DNA of 33,698 bases from the NCBI RefSeq assembly GCF_018588885.1, contig NZ_JAFFIW010000054.1, positions 1-33,698 on the forward strand, read 5' to 3'. Below the pieces are notes generated by a model. That model did not search any database and was not told the origin of the DNA. It saw only the letters and a program-made list of their open reading frames with translations. Made by a program: the position numbers and the translations under genes. Below are positions 30,746-33,698 of this stretch, one piece after another (positions within the stretch are counted from its first letter, which is position 1; each line of letters starts with the position of its first letter). The stretch comes from Mesorhizobium sp. dw_380 (GTDB lineage Bacteria; Pseudomonadota; Alphaproteobacteria; Rhizobiales; Rhizobiaceae).

Positions 30746-33334
30746 ATGAGAGGGTTAAAGGACATTAGCGTCGGGACCAAGCTCTCGTGGGGCTTTGGAC
30801 TGGCGTTGCTGTGCATCGTGGCCGTGGGAGTATTTGGGGTCGCGCAACTGCGATCACTCAACATGGTCACGAGCGAGATCACCGGCGTTTGGTTGCCACA
30901 GGTCCAGGTCGTCGGCGAGATGAAGCGCAATCTTGCGGAACACCAGCTCTATGCGACGTTGCGCGTGCGCACAGCCGAGGCTGCGCAGGTAGCCGGCATT
31001 GACAAGGAGATGGCGAGGGAAAGCGACGAAATACTGCAAGGTCGGCGCGCCTATCGCAGGAGTGCCGGATCGCTGGCCGAGCAGCAGCTGTTCGACCAGT
31101 TCGTCAACCTGTGGACGGCCTATCAAGATTCCCTGACATCGATTTTCCCGCTCCTCGAAACAGGAGAGCGATCGACTGCGGTCAAGGAGTTCGAGACGGT
31201 ATCGCTCCCGACCGTTGCCGCCGCCACGCAGCGGTTGGACGATCTGCTGGCCCTCACCAATGAGCGCAGCACGGCCGCGGCGACGATGGCGGATAGCACC
31301 TATACCGTCGCGCAAAGATTGACTTGGCTGGCAGTTCTGTTTGCCGCCGGGTGTCTTGGTGGGCTTGTCGCCTGGATACGCCACAATGTCAGCAAGCCGA
31401 TCCTCGCCGTGAGCGAGGCGATGCATCGCTTGGCGCAGGGCGAGCGCCGCTGGAGCCTCATTGCGCTGAAAAGGGATCGTCGGGACGAGGTTGGAGTGCT
31501 GTTCTCGGCCTTTGCAGGCTACCGAGCCAGTCTGGAGCGCAGCGATGCCCTGGCCCGCGAAGCCGAGCTGGAGCGGCAGCAACTGGCCGCGGCTGCCGCC
31601 AATATGCCCGTGGGGCTTTGCATGTTCGATGCGGAGAGGCGGCTGGTTCTGTGCAACCAAAACTACGCCGATCTCTACCATGTGCCGGAGGTTCTGACTC
31701 GTCCCGGCACGCCATGGGTCGATTTGATGCGGTTCCGGATCGCGGCGGGCCTCTATGTCGGCCAACACCCGGAAAAGTATCTGCAGCAGCTCACGGCGAC
31801 TATCGATCGTGCCGAGCGCGTGGTGAGCCTGGTGGAGCTCAGGGACGGACGCACCATCGACCTCATTCATCAGCCACTGCCGGGCGGCGGTTGGCTTGCC
31901 ACGCACCATGACGTGACCGAGTTGCGGCGCAGCGAAGCCAAGATTTCCCACATGGCGCGCCACGACGGACTCACCGAGCTGCCAAACCGCATGTTGTTCC
32001 GCGAACGTGCCGAGGAGGCTTTGATCGAGATGCGGCGCGAGGGTGGCACGGCCGCCTTCCTCTGCCTCGATCTCGATCATTTCAAGACGGTCAACGACAC
32101 GCTTGGGCATCCGGTAGGCGACGCCTTGCTGAGGGAGGTCGCCGCCAGGCTGAGACAGGCCGTTGGTGAAGGCGATACCGTCGCAAGACTCGGTGGCGAC
32201 GAGTTCGTGATCATCCAAAAGGGAGCTGATCAGCCGGTCGAGGCGACAGCCCTTGCCCAACGGGTCATTGATGGGCTGAGCGCACCTTATGTCGTGGATG
32301 GCCACGGCGTTATGATCAGCGCCAGCATCGGCATCTCGATTGCGCCGAACGATGGCATGGACGCTGACCACCTTCTCAAGAACGGCGACATGGCTCTCTA
32401 CCGGGCGAAGGCGGAAGGACGCAGAACCTACAGGTTCTTCGAACCGGAAATGGATGCCCGCATGCAGGCGCGGCGGTTTCTCGAACTCGATCTGCGTGAA
32501 GCGGTGGTACGGGAGCAGTTCGAGATCTACTACCAACCGCTTCTCAATCTCGATCGCGGTGAGGTCAGCTGTTTCGAGGCGCTGCTGCGCTGGCATCACC
32601 CGACGCGCGGCATCGTTTCCCCGGGAGAATTCATCCCCCTGGCCGAGGAGATCGGCCTCATCGTCCCGATCGGTGAATGGGTTATCAAGCAGGCCTGTCT
32701 CGACGCGGCAAGCTGGCCCGGCAGCATCAAGGTCGCCGTCAATCTGTCGCCGGCGCAATTTCGCAACGCGCGCTTGCTCTCCACCATCGTCGAGGCGTTG
32801 GATGCCTCGGGATTGCTGCCTTGCCGGCTTGAACTTGAGATCACCGAGACAGTTCTGCTGGCCAACAGCCAGGCGACCCTGGCTATGCTGCAGCATATCC
32901 ACATGCTGGGCGTTCATATCGCCATGGACGACTTCGGAACCGGATATTCGAGCTTGAGCTATCTGCGCTCGTTCCCATTCGACAAAATCAAGATCGATCA
33001 ATCCTTCGTCAAGGACGCGGGGGATATCGACAGTTCTGTCGCCATCATCCGAGCGGTCACGAGCCTCGGCAACAGCCTCGGGATGCAGACCACCGCCGAG
33101 GGCGTTGAGACCGTGGAGCAGTTGGAACGGGTCCGAAGAGAAGGCTGCACCGAGGCGCAGGGCTTCCTGCTCAGCCGCCCGCTGCCCGCACGGGAAATCC
33201 CCGCAATGCTCGAGCGGACACGCGCCGTAGTGGCGGGCGAGATCATCGAGACCGCACCCGAAAAGACAGTCTCACGGAACAGAGAGAAGCCCTCCGCCGG
33301 CAGGCATCGCAGGAGCGTGTCTGTCTCCGCTTAA
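30746..33334 (+). CDS. Membrane GGDEF-EAL cyclic-di-GMP enzyme with 4HB, HAMP and PAS domains
   Basis: Inner-membrane signalling protein of 862 aa. TM1 is at 14-33, a helical periplasmic sensor (4HB-MCP-like) at 35-190, TM2 at about 192-213, HAMP to about 265 and PAS at about 285-395 (NMPVGLCMFDAERRLVLCNQ). The diguanylate-cyclase domain has DLDHFKTVNDTLGH and intact GGDEF (483-487). The phosphodiesterase domain has EALLRW (611), VAVNLSPAQF, ELEITETVL, DDFGTGYSSL, DKIKIDQSFV and TTAEGVET, so the known EAL catalytic residues are present. Both activities are therefore possible. The allosteric I-site before GGDEF reads GEGD rather than RxxD, so feedback inhibition is probably lost. The start is ATG 30746 by preference; a TTG at 30722 would add eight residues. 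No clear ribosome site marks either. Confidence 0.93.
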   Translation: MRGLKDISVGTKLSWGFGLALLCIVAVGVFGVAQLRSLNMVTSEITGVWLPQVQVVGEMKRNLAEHQLYATLRVRTAEAAQVAGIDKEMARESDEILQGRRAYRRSAGSLAEQQLFDQFVNLWTAYQDSLTSIFPLLETGERSTAVKEFETVSLPTVAAATQRLDDLLALTNERSTAAATMADSTYTVAQRLTWLAVLFAAGCLGGLVAWIRHNVSKPILAVSEAMHRLAQGERRWSLIALKRDRRDEVGVLFSAFAGYRASLERSDALAREAELERQQLAAAAANMPVGLCMFDAERRLVLCNQNYADLYHVPEVLTRPGTPWVDLMRFRIAAGLYVGQHPEKYLQQLTATIDRAERVVSLVELRDGRTIDLIHQPLPGGGWLATHHDVTELRRSEAKISHMARHDGLTELPNRMLFRERAEEALIEMRREGGTAAFLCLDLDHFKTVNDTLGHPVGDALLREVAARLRQAVGEGDTVARLGGDEFVIIQKGADQPVEATALAQRVIDGLSAPYVVDGHGVMISASIGISIAPNDGMDADHLLKNGDMALYRAKAEGRRTYRFFEPEMDARMQARRFLELDLREAVVREQFEIYYQPLLNLDRGEVSCFEALLRWHHPTRGIVSPGEFIPLAEEIGLIVPIGEWVIKQACLDAASWPGSIKVAVNLSPAQFRNARLLSTIVEALDASGLLPCRLELEITETVLLANSQATLAMLQHIHMLGVHIAMDDFGTGYSSLSYLRSFPFDKIKIDQSFVKDAGDIDSSVAIIRAVTSLGNSLGMQTTAEGVETVEQLERVRREGCTEAQGFLLSRPLPAREIPAMLERTRAVVAGEIIETAPEKTVSRNREKPSAGRHRRSVSVSA

Positions 33335-33353
33335 GTGAGGGCGGAGCGCGTAA

Positions 33354-33400
33354 TCTCCCCCCTCGAGGGGGAGATGTCGCCGAAGGCGACAGAGGGGGTC
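33354..33400. repeat. Rhizobial-type palindromic repeat, copy 1
   Basis: A perfect 14-bp palindrome CCCCCTCGAGGGGG (33358-33371) extended by TCT/AGA with one bulged base, followed by a GTCGCC-GAA-GGCGAC hairpin (33376-33390) and AGAGGGGGTC. The layout matches the short palindromic elements common between rhizobial genes. It starts 20 bp after the GGDEF-EAL stop and may also act as its terminator. Confidence 0.65.
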
Positions 33401-33460
33401 GGTACGTCCTGACGCAACCTCCTATCGCCGACAGAAGAGGCTGGCGCTTCACGCGAGACG

Positions 33461-33527
33461 ACCCCCTCTGGCCTGCCGGCCATCTCCCCCTCAAGGGGGG
33501 GGAGATGCCCGGCAGGGCAGAGGGGGG
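33461..33527. repeat. Large imperfect palindrome, repeat copy 2
   Basis: A 30-bp arm (33461-33490) pairs with 33498-33527 at 27 of 30 positions around a 7-nt loop. It contains ATCTCCCCC and GGGGGAGAT near its centre and CCTGCCGG/CCGGCAGG further out. Its left arm is an inverted relative of copy 1's right half (ACCCCCTCT against AGAGGGGGT). Together they form a repeat cluster with no coding signal. Confidence 0.65.
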
Positions 33528-33698
33528 CGCCTCGCGCGAACCTTCGCTATCACCCGCCCCGGCGGCCCCGGGGAAAACCCCTTGCGGATCCAGTGTGGCA
33601 ATGCCCGGGGGTTGCGGGCTCGTCCCTGGCCCACGTCCGCGCCGCGCCGGCCCCCCCGGCCCCGGCCCCGCGCCCACACCCCCCCCCCAGGGCCCCCA
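33528..33698. other. Non-coding, extremely GC-rich tail with homopolymer runs
   Basis: No credible gene is seen on either strand. From about 33640 the sequence becomes runs of C and G (for example seven and ten C in a row), unlike the rest of the window. This looks like a contig end in a repeat or a low-quality sequence tail rather than natural coding DNA. Confidence 0.5.

Noticed and set aside
30854..33001. A 715-aa minus-strand open frame opposite the GGDEF-EAL gene
   Set aside because: Antisense shadow; the plus strand has all GGDEF and EAL catalytic motifs.

Overview
The window is GC-rich DNA, very probably from an alphaproteobacterium of the order Hyphomicrobiales (Rhizobiales), with a Mesorhizobium-like relative as the best guess. 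The reasons are strong GC bias at third codon positions, a NodT-type outer-membrane efflux protein, an Omp25/Omp31-like small porin, a PrtD/PrtE-type type I secretion pair, a large autotransporter with PEP-CTERM-associated repeats, and short palindromic intergenic repeats of rhizobial style at both ends. The genus call is inference. The theme is the cell envelope: efflux, secretion, surface proteins and their regulators. I see no tRNA, rRNA, CRISPR array, transposase or phage gene.

Layout. Positions 60-2026 (minus) hold an EnvZ/OmpR-type two-component pair. It is divergent from a small periplasmic, proline/glycine-rich Spy/CpxP-like protein (2283-2933). After a double hairpin and an ambiguous 600-bp stretch comes a complete tripartite RND efflux operon (3603-9537: lipoprotein adaptor, HAE1 pump, NodT-type outer-membrane factor). 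An orphan NarL/LuxR-type response regulator (9524-10201, minus) overlaps its end. An 815-bp AT-rich intergenic region then leads to a type I secretion cassette (11017-17195): a 933-aa surface protein with no signal peptide and four EF-hand-bearing repeats, its ABC exporter and its HlyD-type adaptor. A putative aspartyl/asparaginyl beta-hydroxylase (17329-18015) follows on the same strand.

Positions 18170-19676 hold a VOC-family protein divergent from an RhtA-like amino-acid exporter. A 1416-aa autotransporter (19774-24024, minus) lies downstream of an AraC-type regulator (24257-25306, minus), which is divergent from a LuxR-type regulator (25413-26555, plus). The LuxR gene precedes an Omp25/31-like porin (26840-27520). 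An NfeD-type membrane protease and a slipin form a translationally coupled pair (27670-29807). An 80-aa protein of unknown function lies behind a FixK/FNR-like site, and a GGDEF-EAL cyclic-di-GMP protein (30746-33334) ends the coding part. The last 360 bp are palindromic repeats and a G/C-homopolymer tail, probably a contig end.

The most interesting unit is the secretion cassette. Its substrate has no RTX nonapeptides, but each ~125-residue repeat carries a canonical 12-residue EF-hand loop. The next gene could encode an Asp/Asn hydroxylase. Several well-formed but unidentified operator-like repeats occur between genes.
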